NCBI RefSeq assembly: GCF_018613315.1 | Contig: NZ_JAGGQL010000030.1 | Span: 1 to 64,000 of the forward strand | Source of the DNA: Bacillus sp. ISL-37 | Lineage (GTDB): Bacteria; Bacillota; Bacilli; Bacillales; Cytobacillaceae | Reading direction: 5' to 3' | DNA length: 64,000 bases | In this document: positions 34,546 to 41,317 of the stretch, in pieces | Numbering within the stretch: position 1 is the stretch's first letter | Layout of the letters: each line of letters opens with the position of its first letter | The notes under the pieces: model-generated | Seen by the model: the letters and a program-made list of their open reading frames with translations, nothing else | Databases searched by the model: none | Told to the model about the DNA's origin: nothing | Translations under genes and position numbers: made by a program

Positions 34546-35448
34546 TTAATCTTCTTTTCGCTCAACTGCGTGGCCGCCAAATTCGTTTCTTAATGCAGCA
34601 ACTACTTTTCCTGTGAACGTATCGTCTTCAAGTGAGCGGTAACGCATCATCAATGACAGGGCGATGACTGGTGCAGCTGTTTGCAGGTCCAGCGCTGTTT
34701 CAACTGTCCATTTGCCTTCACCTGATGAGTGCATGACGCCTTTGATGCTTTCAAGCTTTGGTTCCTTATCAAATGCGTTTTCCATTAATTCCATCAGCCA
34801 GCTGCGGATGACGGAGCCGTGGTTCCAGACGCGAGAAACTTCTTTATAGTCATAATCAAACGGGCTCTTTTCAAGAATTTCAAATCCTTCTGCGATCGCC
34901 TGCATCATACCGTACTCAATACCGTTATGGACCATTTTCAAGAAATGGCCGCTTCCGACCTTACCTGTGTAGAGGTAGCCTTTTTCAATCGAAATGTCCT
35001 TGAAAATTGGTTCAACATGAGCGAAAACTTCGGAATCGCCCCCGATCATTGTGCAAGCACCGTTACGAGCACCTTCCATTCCGCCGCTTGTTCCGACATC
35101 CATGAATTGGATGCCTGCTGCTGAAAGCTTTTCAGCACGTCGTAGTGTGTCCTTGTAATTTGAATTTCCGCCATCAATCAGGATGTCTCCCTCTTCAAGG
35201 AAAGGCGTGAATTTTCCGATAACCTGGTCGATTAAATCGCCAGCAGGAATCATCAACCAGATCACACGTGGCTTTGGCAGCATGTCCACCATAGCCTTAT
35301 AATCTGCAGCAATCTCAGCACCTTCTGCTTTAATTTTCTGCATTGCTTCCTCATTAATATCGTTCGCCACAACCTCATGGCCATTTTCCATCAAATTCAA
35401 TACCAAGTTATAGCCCATTTTGCCAAGGCCGACCATTCCTAGTTTCAC
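34546..35448 (-). CDS. gnd: 6-phosphogluconate dehydrogenase, decarboxylating, short form (YqeC/GndA-like)
   Basis: Oxidative decarboxylation of 6-phosphogluconate to ribulose 5-phosphate. The 300-aa length marks the short, often NAD-dependent class, unlike the 470-aa GndA. The Rossmann motif GLGKMGYNL is at residue 7, IDGGNSNYKDT and the DVGTSGGMEGARNGACTMIGG substrate loop follow, with the catalytic lysine in GSGHFLKMVHNGIEYGMM. GTG 35448 has AAGGAG upstream. The RpiR regulator is 140 bp upstream in the same direction. Confidence 0.9.
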   Translation of the reverse strand: MKLGMVGLGKMGYNLVLNLMENGHEVVANDINEEAMQKIKAEGAEIAADYKAMVDMLPKPRVIWLMIPAGDLIDQVIGKFTPFLEEGDILIDGGNSNYKDTLRRAEKLSAAGIQFMDVGTSGGMEGARNGACTMIGGDSEVFAHVEPIFKDISIEKGYLYTGKVGSGHFLKMVHNGIEYGMMQAIAEGFEILEKSPFDYDYKEVSRVWNHGSVIRSWLMELMENAFDKEPKLESIKGVMHSSGEGKWTVETALDLQTAAPVIALSLMMRYRSLEDDTFTGKVVAALRNEFGGHAVERKED

Positions 35449-35570
35449 GTAGATGCACTCCTTTTTCGTTTAAAATGCTATTTTCGCATTTATTGTTGGT
35501 TTTTCGAACAGCTTAAGAACTTTATACAAAGATATTATCAAATAATTTTTCATATGTATATCTATAATAA

Positions 35571-35583
35571 GAAAATAATTTTC
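35571..35583 (-). promoter_or_regulatory. candidate RpiR operator upstream of gnd
   Basis: GAAAAT-A-ATTTTC is a perfect 6-1-6 palindrome, just past the rpiR-like stop and about 120 bp before gnd. A near match is found upstream of the regulator gene (36513-36525). Confidence 0.4.
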
Positions 35584-35587
35584 ACGC

Positions 35588-36448
35588 CTAATATCTTTTT
35601 ATCGATATGGCTTCCCTGATTTTTTGCAAGTTATCAAGAGTTTGTTCTTGCCTGCGAACTGAAACCGCTACATGAAGCACATCGATCAAACTTAATTGAA
35701 CCAGCCTTGATGCTAATGCCTCTGATCGGAATAACGTTTCGCGTGAAGTGGTGTACAAAACGTGATCTGCTTCCTTGGATAAAGGAGACTTAAAGTGACT
35801 TGTGATAGCAATTGTTGCTGCTCCATTAGCTTTTGCAATCCTGAGTGCTTCTATGACATCTTTATTGCTGCCGCTGTGTGAAATACCAACGGCCGCCTGT
35901 CCAGGACCGAGCAGCGCAGCGGAAATGATTTGCTGGTGTCCGTCACTGTGGGCATTGCAATTGATCCCTGTCCGCAGAAATTTATGATAAGCATCGAGTG
36001 CGATTGCCGAGGAACCGCCTGATCCGTAAAAATCAATCCGCGCTGCTGTTACAAGCACATCAATAATGCTCTCAAGAACCTTTTCATCCAGAAGATTAAG
36101 CGTTCCTTTCATTGCCTCGATATGCCCGGCAAAAACCTTTTCTGCAAGAGTAACTACTTGATCTTCTTCCTTTATTTCTTCGTGGATATTTTTGATTGGT
36201 TCCACTACTTCACTCGCAAGCGCAATTTTAAAAGCTTGATAACCCCGGAATCCTAGCCTTTTGCAAAAACGGAAAATGGTTGCCTCCGCGACAGATGCAT
36301 TCTCCGAAAACTCGGTGATTGATAAATGGATTATTTCCTTCGGGTTGCTCAAAATATAATCCGCTACCGCCTTCTCCTTCGAGGAAAGCGACGAGTAGAT
36401 GGCTTTAATTTTAACTACAACATTTTGCCCATTCAACTCACTGGCCAT
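35588..36448 (-). CDS. MurR/RpiR family transcriptional regulator
   Basis: A 286-aa sugar-phosphate-responsive regulator. An N-terminal RpiR HTH spans about residues 1-75 (LSITEFSENASVAEATIFRFCKRLGFRGYQAFK), and a C-terminal SIS domain has IDFYGSGGSSAIALDAYHKF and AVGISHSGSNKDVIEAL. ATG 36448 is used because AAAAGGAGGCAATAAA is immediately upstream; the frame extends 15 codons further without support. The position next to gnd suggests control of pentose phosphate or gluconate metabolism. Confidence 0.88.
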   Translation of the reverse strand: MASELNGQNVVVKIKAIYSSLSSKEKAVADYILSNPKEIIHLSITEFSENASVAEATIFRFCKRLGFRGYQAFKIALASEVVEPIKNIHEEIKEEDQVVTLAEKVFAGHIEAMKGTLNLLDEKVLESIIDVLVTAARIDFYGSGGSSAIALDAYHKFLRTGINCNAHSDGHQQIISAALLGPGQAAVGISHSGSNKDVIEALRIAKANGAATIAITSHFKSPLSKEADHVLYTTSRETLFRSEALASRLVQLSLIDVLHVAVSVRRQEQTLDNLQKIREAISIKRY

Positions 36449-36512
36449 TTTATTGCCTCCTTTTTGATGCGAATAAACCACAATGATTTTCATTTTTATT
36501 AGTTGGTGATGA

Positions 36513-36525
36513 AAATTTTTTTCAT
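36513..36525 (-). promoter_or_regulatory. candidate RpiR operator upstream of the regulator gene
   Basis: GAAAATTTTTTTC is a one-mismatch version of the palindrome at 35571-35583, 65 bp before the regulator start; consistent with autoregulation. Confidence 0.35.
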
Positions 36526-36572
36526 TACTTTTATAATAAAAGGGCCAAACTTATGTTCAGCCCGCTTCATTG

Positions 36573-37322
36573 TTAATCCTGTTCCGTCAAAATGACTGGA
36601 CCATCTTTGGTGATCGCAATGGTATGCTCATACTGCGCGGACAGCTTTCCGTCCACTGTTCTGGCTGTCCAGCCGTTAGAATCCATCTTCGTTTTCCATT
36701 CGCCGACATTGACCATTGGTTCGATGGTGAATACCATACCCTCCTTAAGTCTTGGCCCTTTGCCTGGCAGTCCATAGTGCGGAATATCAGGCTTTTCATG
36801 AATCACGGACCCAATACCGTGGCCAATAAATTCACGGACAACAGAAAATCCTTCTCCTTCCACATATGACTGGATCGCATGACCGATGTCGCCAACCCGG
36901 TTTCCAGGTACAGAGGCGGCAATGCCGCGATATAATGCCTCTTTTGTCACTTCGAGCAGCTTTTGTGACTGTTCGCTCACATGCCCAATAGCATAGCTCC
37001 AAGCCGAATCAGCCAGTGCGCCATTCAGGTTTACGACCATATCTATCGTGACAATATCGCCATCGTTCAGCGCCTCTTTCCGAGGAAAGCCATGGCACAC
37101 CTCATCATTGATGCTGGCGCATGTTGCATATTGATAATTACGGTAGCCTTTTTGCTGTGGAGTGGCTCCGTGCTTTTTTAAATAACCCTCGACAAACTGG
37201 TCAATTTCCCAGGTGGTTACCCCCGGCTTGATCAGTTTGCGCAACTCTTTATGCACGGAAGCGAGCAGCTTACCCGCTGCCTTCATATTTTCAATCTCAC
37301 GTGCCGATTTTAAAACAATCAT
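36573..37322 (-). CDS. map: type I methionyl aminopeptidase (YflG-like second Map)
   Basis: Removes N-terminal methionine from nascent proteins; cytosolic di-metal enzyme. The 249-aa length equals that of B. subtilis YflG. Metal ligands are seen in VTIDMVVNLNGALADSAW, EFIGHGIGSVIHE, FTIEPMV and AQYEHTIAI. ATG 37322 (MIVLKSAREIENMKAAGKL) has GGGGAGATG upstream and begins where the family begins. It is not in the ribosomal protein operon, so a second housekeeping Map presumably exists elsewhere. Confidence 0.93.
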   Translation of the reverse strand: MIVLKSAREIENMKAAGKLLASVHKELRKLIKPGVTTWEIDQFVEGYLKKHGATPQQKGYRNYQYATCASINDEVCHGFPRKEALNDGDIVTIDMVVNLNGALADSAWSYAIGHVSEQSQKLLEVTKEALYRGIAASVPGNRVGDIGHAIQSYVEGEGFSVVREFIGHGIGSVIHEKPDIPHYGLPGKGPRLKEGMVFTIEPMVNVGEWKTKMDSNGWTARTVDGKLSAQYEHTIAITKDGPVILTEQD

Positions 37323-37495
37323 TCCGTCATCTCCCCGAATCAATTCAATTCTATATTATCTTATATGAATAAATTCGCAAAATGAACCGGTTCATCACAA
37401 GGTAAAAGGAAAATAGCTTTAGTTTATTGGATTGCAACATTGGAAATCCACTTTTCTTGGCATTACATCCCAAAACAAATCTCTGCAATATTTTT

Positions 37496-37570
37496 TATAG
37501 CTAGTATTTTACTTTTATAGCGACTTTCTCGTTTTTATAGCGAATTGGAAATTACACACGATTTTTTCCA
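37496..37570. repeat. 20-bp period TTTTTATAGCGA array (array III)
   Basis: TATAGC occurs at 37496, 37516 and 37536. The array ends GCGAATTGGAAATT ... TTTTTTCCAGT, the same terminal layout as arrays I and II with a different unit (TATAGCGA for TATTGGCGA). It lies in the 300-bp gap between map and the yfkM-like gene; nothing else was recognised there except the terminator at 37589. Confidence 0.7.
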
Positions 37571-37588
37571 GTCTCCATACACAGAAAA

Positions 37589-37614
37589 AACCCTCCTGCC
37601 TAGGCAAAAGGGTT
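37589..37614 (-). terminator. terminator of the yfkM-like gene
   Basis: AACCCT pairs with AGGGTT, with inner TGCC/GGCA; TTTTCTG follows on the minus strand. Confidence 0.8.
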
Positions 37615-37625
37615 CCTCACCAATA

Positions 37626-38141
37626 TTATTGCAACACTTTTAATGCTTCGCGATTGAATGCCGGGATATCTTTCGGTTCCCTGCTGGTCACGAGCTGATT
37701 GCAGCAAACGACGACTTCTTTATCCATGTATTTTGCTCCGGCATATTCCATATCGACGCGGATGGACTTATAGCCTGTGGCTCCTCTGCCTTCAAGCGTT
37801 TTTGCGGTAAGCAGCAGCTGCGGTCCATGGCAGATGGCGAAGACTGGTTTCTTCTCGTCCATGAATGCCTTGGCAAATTGCACGAACCGCTCGTCTTCAC
37901 GCAGCTGATCCGGAGAGAATCCTCCTGGGATGAAGAGTGCATCGAAATCTTCCGGCTTGACGTTATCGATACTTTCATCAATTTTAACCTCAGCTTTTTC
38001 CTGCTTTCCAGTAACGGTCTTGCCTTGTTCCTTTTCAATCGTAACCACTTCATGTCTAGCTTCAGTAAAAGCACGTGACGGCTCAAGATATTCGACATCT
38101 TCAAATAAATCGGTTATTAAACAGGCAATTTTTTTACCCAT
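37626..38141 (-). CDS. yfkM: DJ-1/PfpI family protein, general stress protein 18-like (YfkM)
   Basis: A 171-aa class I glutamine-amidotransferase-like protein. The nucleophile elbow is AICHGPQLL (Cys-His), with EDVEYLEPSRAF and DALFIPGGFSPDQLR in the usual places. Family members act as deglycases or glyoxalases against methylglyoxal; older annotation is intracellular protease. ATG 38141 follows AAAGGAGATG; the longer frame is unsupported. A consensus sigma-B promoter at 38184-38208 agrees with yfkM being a sigma-B gene in B. subtilis. Confidence 0.88.
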   Translation of the reverse strand: MGKKIACLITDLFEDVEYLEPSRAFTEARHEVVTIEKEQGKTVTGKQEKAEVKIDESIDNVKPEDFDALFIPGGFSPDQLREDERFVQFAKAFMDEKKPVFAICHGPQLLLTAKTLEGRGATGYKSIRVDMEYAGAKYMDKEVVVCCNQLVTSREPKDIPAFNREALKVLQ

Positions 38142-38183
38142 ATATTCAACATCTCCTTTTTTAAAAGAATCTCCACTATTAAA

Positions 38184-38208
38184 ATTCCCTGTCTTCCGCT
38201 TGTAAAAC
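38184..38208 (-). promoter_or_regulatory. sigma-B promoter of yfkM
   Basis: Minus strand GTTTTA (38208-38203), 13-nt spacer, GGGAAT (38189-38184), 43 bp upstream of the ATG. Confidence 0.75.
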
Positions 38209-38345
38209 ATATAAATAGAAGTTCCATTATCTTGTATAAAAACATGCCAAAAGACCTAACTTATTGCAAATATAAAAAAAACATTTTATATTTTCGCCAT
38301 TCAACTATAATTTAATTTAAGACATCAATAGGGAGAGAAGGCACC

Positions 38346-38621
38346 ATGAAATTTAGTTATGTCAATGTAATGGAAGAGGTCGTTTCCACTCTTGTCAATG
38401 TGTTGATGATGAGCCCTGATTACCAGACCTTCTGTAATTGCCAGAAGTGCCGGAATGATATCATTGCCATCAGCCTGAACACTCTTCCAAGTCACTACGT
38501 CACGACAGAAGATGGCCGGAAGATGGTTTACGAACAACTTAATACCCAGGAAAACAGAACCTGGATCAATAAAAGAATCATCAGTGCCATCCATCTTGTT
38601 GGCAAATACCCGAAGCATTAA
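38346..38621 (+). CDS. comFB: ComFB family protein (late competence / cyclic-dinucleotide receptor family)
   Basis: A 91-aa protein beginning MKFSYVNVMEEVVSTLVNVL, with the three-cysteine CNCQKC motif typical of zinc-binding ComFB, then DIIAISLNTLPSHYVTTEDG. ComFB is in the comF locus of B. subtilis with no clear role there; relatives in cyanobacteria bind cyclic di-nucleotides. AGGGAGAGAAGG precedes ATG 38346. Here it is separate from comFA and comFC, and lies 2 kb from a c-di-GMP riboswitch, which makes a signalling role plausible. Confidence 0.85.
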   Translation: MKFSYVNVMEEVVSTLVNVLMMSPDYQTFCNCQKCRNDIIAISLNTLPSHYVTTEDGRKMVYEQLNTQENRTWINKRIISAIHLVGKYPKH

Positions 38622-38674
38622 ATCAGAAATAAGTAATCAGATTGTCCAAATAGCTTATTATTATCTACAAATTA

Positions 38675-38723
38675 AAGCTGCCAATTGACAGCCGGGTAAC
38701 CGGGCATCCGTCAATGGCAGCTT
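38675..38723. terminator. bidirectional terminator between comFB and treR
   Basis: AAGCTGCCAATTGAC and GTCAATGGCAGCTT form a long stem around an inner CCGGG repeat; T-runs on the plus strand. Confidence 0.88.
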
Positions 38724-38732
38724 CTTTTTTTC

Positions 38733-39461
38733 TTATAAAGACTGTTGGGTATCCATCCGTCTGGCAAAATCAACGAAACGGAACTTGTCAGGGCGGTGTC
38801 TTGACTCGGTATATTGGAAAAGGGTAGCGTCATCAAAATAAATATAGTTTTTCACGATGACGATTGCATTAAACCCATCCATATCAAGGAGTTTTCTGTC
38901 CTCGGCACTTGGTTCCTCTACTGTGAATTCCTTTTTTGCAAAGCTAATTTTTTTCTCCAGTTTTCCTTCGATATACTCAAATATCGAGTTTTCACAAGCT
39001 ACACGTGATAGTCCTGGCACATGCTTTTCTACGAGAAAATCCTTGTCGAGGATCACTCTTTCTTCATCAATATGCCGTACTCTTTTTACCTTCCAAACCT
39101 TTTCATCATCCTCAACATTCAATTCCCTGGCAATTTCCCGGCCTGCCAATTCGAGAGTGAATTCTTCCACAGTCGTTTTCGCCTTTCCACCCATATTCTC
39201 CGCCAGTTCTTTAAAACTGATCAATCCGGAAATCGGAAACTGATGTCTTTTTAAATCCAGCACAAGTGAACCCTTGCCGCGAATTTTTTGGATGAATCCA
39301 TTTTGCGCAAGAAGATTCAGCGCTTTACGGATGGTTTCCCTGGACGTTTGGTACATGTCCGCAAATTCATTTTCCGATGGCAAAATCGTTTTAGGAGGAT
39401 AATGCCCTTCCTGGATCTGTTTCGAAATTTCTTCGTAGATCAATAAATATTTTTTTTGCAT
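38733..39461 (-). CDS. treR: trehalose operon repressor TreR (GntR family)
   Basis: A 242-aa regulator: GntR winged helix at residues 5-70 (TILPSENEFADMYQTSRETIRKALNLLAQNGFIQKIRGKGS) and a UTRA effector domain (FPISGLISFKELAENMGGKAKT, ENSIFEYIEGKL, TESRHRPDKFRFVDFARR). The whole length aligns with B. subtilis TreR, which binds trehalose 6-phosphate. No treP or treA is in the window. In B. subtilis treR adjoins the yfkM region, so this copy keeps its ancestral place after treP-treA were lost or moved. Confidence 0.9.
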   Translation of the reverse strand: MQKKYLLIYEEISKQIQEGHYPPKTILPSENEFADMYQTSRETIRKALNLLAQNGFIQKIRGKGSLVLDLKRHQFPISGLISFKELAENMGGKAKTTVEEFTLELAGREIARELNVEDDEKVWKVKRVRHIDEERVILDKDFLVEKHVPGLSRVACENSIFEYIEGKLEKKISFAKKEFTVEEPSAEDRKLLDMDGFNAIVIVKNYIYFDDATLFQYTESRHRPDKFRFVDFARRMDTQQSL

Positions 39462-39674
39462 AACATATCACCCGTACCTTGTCTGATTGCTACCATTTTA
39501 CCTTTTTTATGTTCGTTTGAATACAATAGACAATTGTGTTTGTTTTTTTCATACAAACTTCATAAAATAATGTGCAACTATAAACTACAATAGCCGATAT
39601 AAAAGCAGCGAGTTTTTTCCCAACAGTTTTTTTGATAAAAATAGACCCCAAAAACTTTAAGGTTGGTTATAATT

Positions 39675-39702
39675 GTTCTATAAGTCGTTCTCAATATGGA
39701 AC
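39675..39702 (+). promoter_or_regulatory. candidate SinR-type sites upstream of sinR
   Basis: GTTCTAT (39675-39681) and GTTCTCAATATGGAAC (39687-39702) resemble the SinR half-site GTTCTYT; the second is a GTTC/GAAC dyad. They lie 55-85 bp before sinR. Confidence 0.4.
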
Positions 39703-39758
39703 TATTTTATCAGATTTGTTATGATATAACTATAAATTGATAAGGTGTGTGGATAACA

Positions 39759-40079
39759 GTGATCGGTGAACGCGTCAAGAAACTTCGACAAGAAAAAAGG
39801 ATGTCCTTATCTGAACTGGCAGAGCAAGCTGGCGTGGCAAAATCATATTTGAGCTCTTTGGAGCGAAACCTTCAAACTAATCCTTCAATACAATTTCTAG
39901 AAAAGATAGCAGGAGTATTGAATGTTCCAGTAGACCATCTAATCCATGAACAACCTGACAAAGAAAACATGGATCTTGATTGGGTCAATCTTGTAAAAGA
40001 AGCAATGGATTCTGGTATCACAAAAGACCAGTTCCGTGAGTTTCTGGAATTCAATAAATGGAGACTCCACAACAAATAA
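39759..40079 (+). CDS. sinR: SinR master regulator of biofilm formation
   Basis: A 106-aa repressor of matrix genes. The Xre HTH (residues 1-65) includes SLSELAEQAGVAKSYLSSLERNLQTNPSIQFLEKIAGVLNV, nearly identical to B. subtilis SinR. The C-terminal SinI-type dimerisation helices are DWVNLVKEAMDSGITKDQFREFLEFNKWR. GTG 39759 (M-IGERVKKLRQEK) fits the family start and has AAGGTG upstream; an in-frame GTG at 39747 is less likely. Unlike B. subtilis, sinI is not directly upstream. Confidence 0.92.
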   Translation: MIGERVKKLRQEKRMSLSELAEQAGVAKSYLSSLERNLQTNPSIQFLEKIAGVLNVPVDHLIHEQPDKENMDLDWVNLVKEAMDSGITKDQFREFLEFNKWRLHNK

Positions 40080-40084
40080 ACCTC

Positions 40085-40108
40085 AATGGACAGCCTGCGC
40101 TGTCCATT
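40085..40108 (+). terminator. terminator of sinR
   Basis: AATGGACAGC pairs with GCTGTCCATT, followed by TTTTATT. Confidence 0.88.
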
Positions 40109-40162
40109 TTTTATTACGGCTGTTTTCGCATTGATTGTGGCTATTCATCCTTCGCCGCATAT

Positions 40163-40334
40163 ACGAAAAGAGACTTTATTAAATGCTCTTTTCGTAAAGA
40201 TTAACGTAATATATACCCATTTTGCAGGTCGGTATTAAGTTTGCATGCTCTTTTCTCACAAAAGGGTCAACATTACGAAGGAATATAGGTAATTCAATCC
40301 TATTTTGTAGTCAAATAGCAACAAAGTTTGAGAG
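40163..40334 (-). repeat. dispersed ~180-bp element, copy 2 (inverted, with internal deletion)
   Basis: The element at 40188-40334 matches the minus strand of the copies at 20988, 53791 and 55948, but lacks the GTTAAAATC/GATTTTAAC hairpin: the sequence jumps from ACGTTAA to TCTTTACG. It adjoins its own perfect inverted repeat, ACGAAAAGAG (40163-40172) ... CTCTTTTCGT (40186-40195). Confidence 0.8.
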
Positions 40335-40419
40335 TAGAGCCTTTATTATAAAAATAAAAAGCACCTCTAAAAAGAGCTGCTCGATGGCAATTCCGTTTTC
40401 TATGTAAAGATCCACTTGC

Positions 40420-40545
40420 CTATTTGTTGGTCTTCGTTAAAAACTCCCTGATTTCTTCTTTGTTTATCCCCAACTCTAATGCTTCCATTATAAGCTGCAT
40501 CCATTCTGTATCCAGTTCTTCGAAAACTACCTGTTCTTTAATCAA
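40420..40545 (-). CDS. sinI: SinI anti-repressor
   Basis: A 41-aa protein, TTG start at 40545, GGGGGG 6 nt upstream. It contains ELDTEWMQLIMEALELGI then NKEEIREFL, matching the SinI dimerisation helices (LDxEWxxLxxEAxxxxIxxEEIRxFL) that bind SinR. There is no DNA-binding part. It is too short and has a rare start, so routine callers would miss it. It is transcribed toward sinR from the opposite strand, downstream of a c-di-GMP riboswitch; in B. subtilis sinI-sinR is one operon activated by Spo0A-P. Confidence 0.88.
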   Translation of the reverse strand: MIKEQVVFEELDTEWMQLIMEALELGINKEEIREFLTKTNK

Positions 40546-40574
40546 GTTCTTCCCCCCAAAATACAGTTAGTATT

Positions 40575-40655
40575 CCAGGCAGTCCGGCCATCATAGTACA
40601 TCGCACCTTAGATCCGTGACTTTGCGTCCTAGTTTTTCAACAAGTTTGCCTTTTT
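40575..40655 (-). promoter_or_regulatory. c-di-GMP-I (GEMM) riboswitch in the sinI leader
   Basis: On the minus strand the order is AAAGGCAAAC, a hairpin with a GAAA tetraloop (TTGTTGAAAAACTA), GGACGCAAAGTCACGG, ATCTAAGG, then TATGATGGCCGGACTGCC. These are the conserved GEMM-I blocks, including the tetraloop, GACGCAAAG and the closing GGCA/TGCC P1 stem. The aptamer ends 32 nt before the sinI TTG, with no terminator between, so control of translation or an overlapping anti-ribosome-binding-site structure is more likely than transcription termination. Confidence 0.87.
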
Positions 40656-40901
40656 CTGTATCTTTCTACTCACTTTTTTAATCCCAATGTCATTGTACAT
40701 TGTTCTATATATTTAACATGTAAATATTTGTCGGCAACAATATAAGTATTTTTTCTCTTTTCTTCCAAACAATTACAAAAACATAGCATAAAAGTTTTAT
40801 TATCTGAAAATTTAAACCATTTACTTAAAGATCTTTGTCAGATTATAGCTCTAATTGTTGAACTCTTTTTTAAAAATAACCCCCATAAACTTGAGATGAT
40901 C

Positions 40902-41096
40902 CTATGGATGGCCAGTTTTCTTATACATTTGCTTTTTTAAGTGCGGTAAAATTGCCACTTTCTCAAGACTGATGGCATTAAAAAACGGGTATCTCGTTAA
41001 ATCATTTCCGCAAATCGGGCAGAGCCACTCTCCAACCTCACTGCTGCTAAACGAAGGACGGTTACAACGATCACAATTTTTTCTGTACACGGCCAT
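40902..41096 (-). CDS. small zinc-ribbon protein, 64 aa
   Basis: MAVYRKNCDRCNRPSFSSSE then WLCPICGNDLTRYPFF: two CxxC pairs 18 residues apart form a rubredoxin/zinc-ribbon-like fold. A basic C-terminal helix follows. ATG 41096 has AAAAGGGGGC upstream; the longer frame to 41159 is unlikely. It is divergent from the second SinR-like gene and shares its promoter region, including the 16-bp-arm palindrome. No function known. Confidence 0.65.
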   Translation of the reverse strand: MAVYRKNCDRCNRPSFSSSEVGEWLCPICGNDLTRYPFFNAISLEKVAILPHLKKQMYKKTGHP

Positions 41097-41187
41097 CAAG
41101 CCCCCTTTTAAAAGAAATTTGTTACTATATTCCATTCGAGTATAGTCCATTTGTATCAATTCTGAAAAAGTCTAAAATATCGCTAAT

Positions 41188-41226
41188 TTTCTTAAAAAAG
41201 AACAAAAATCGTTCTTTTTTAAGAAA
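41188..41226. promoter_or_regulatory. large operator-like palindrome between the zinc-ribbon gene and the SinR paralogue
   Basis: TTTCTTAAAAAAGAAC (41188-41203) and GTTCTTTTTTAAGAAA (41211-41226) are perfect 16-bp arms around AAAAATC. The inner GTTCTTT is the SinR consensus half-site. It sits between divergent start codons, so an operator is more likely than a terminator. Confidence 0.65.
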
Positions 41227-41272
41227 TACCTCCGTTTATCTCAGTTTCTTGTATTTTTAAAAGAACCGAATT

Positions 41273-41294
41273 GTTCGTTATAATGAATTAATAG
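41273..41294 (+). promoter_or_regulatory. GAAC-N6-GTTC site adjoining a TATAAT -10 box
   Basis: GAACCGAATTGTTC (41273-41286) ends 2 nt before TATAAT (41289-41294), 24 bp before the start codon. A repressor bound here would block the promoter; likely bound by one of the SinR proteins. Confidence 0.45.
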
Positions 41295-41317
41295 ATGAAT
41301 AAAAAGGAGATTCTCTT

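Noticed and set aside
40546-40901. Intrinsic terminator as riboswitch expression platform before sinI
   Set aside because: No stem with T-run was found between the aptamer end and the TTG start.
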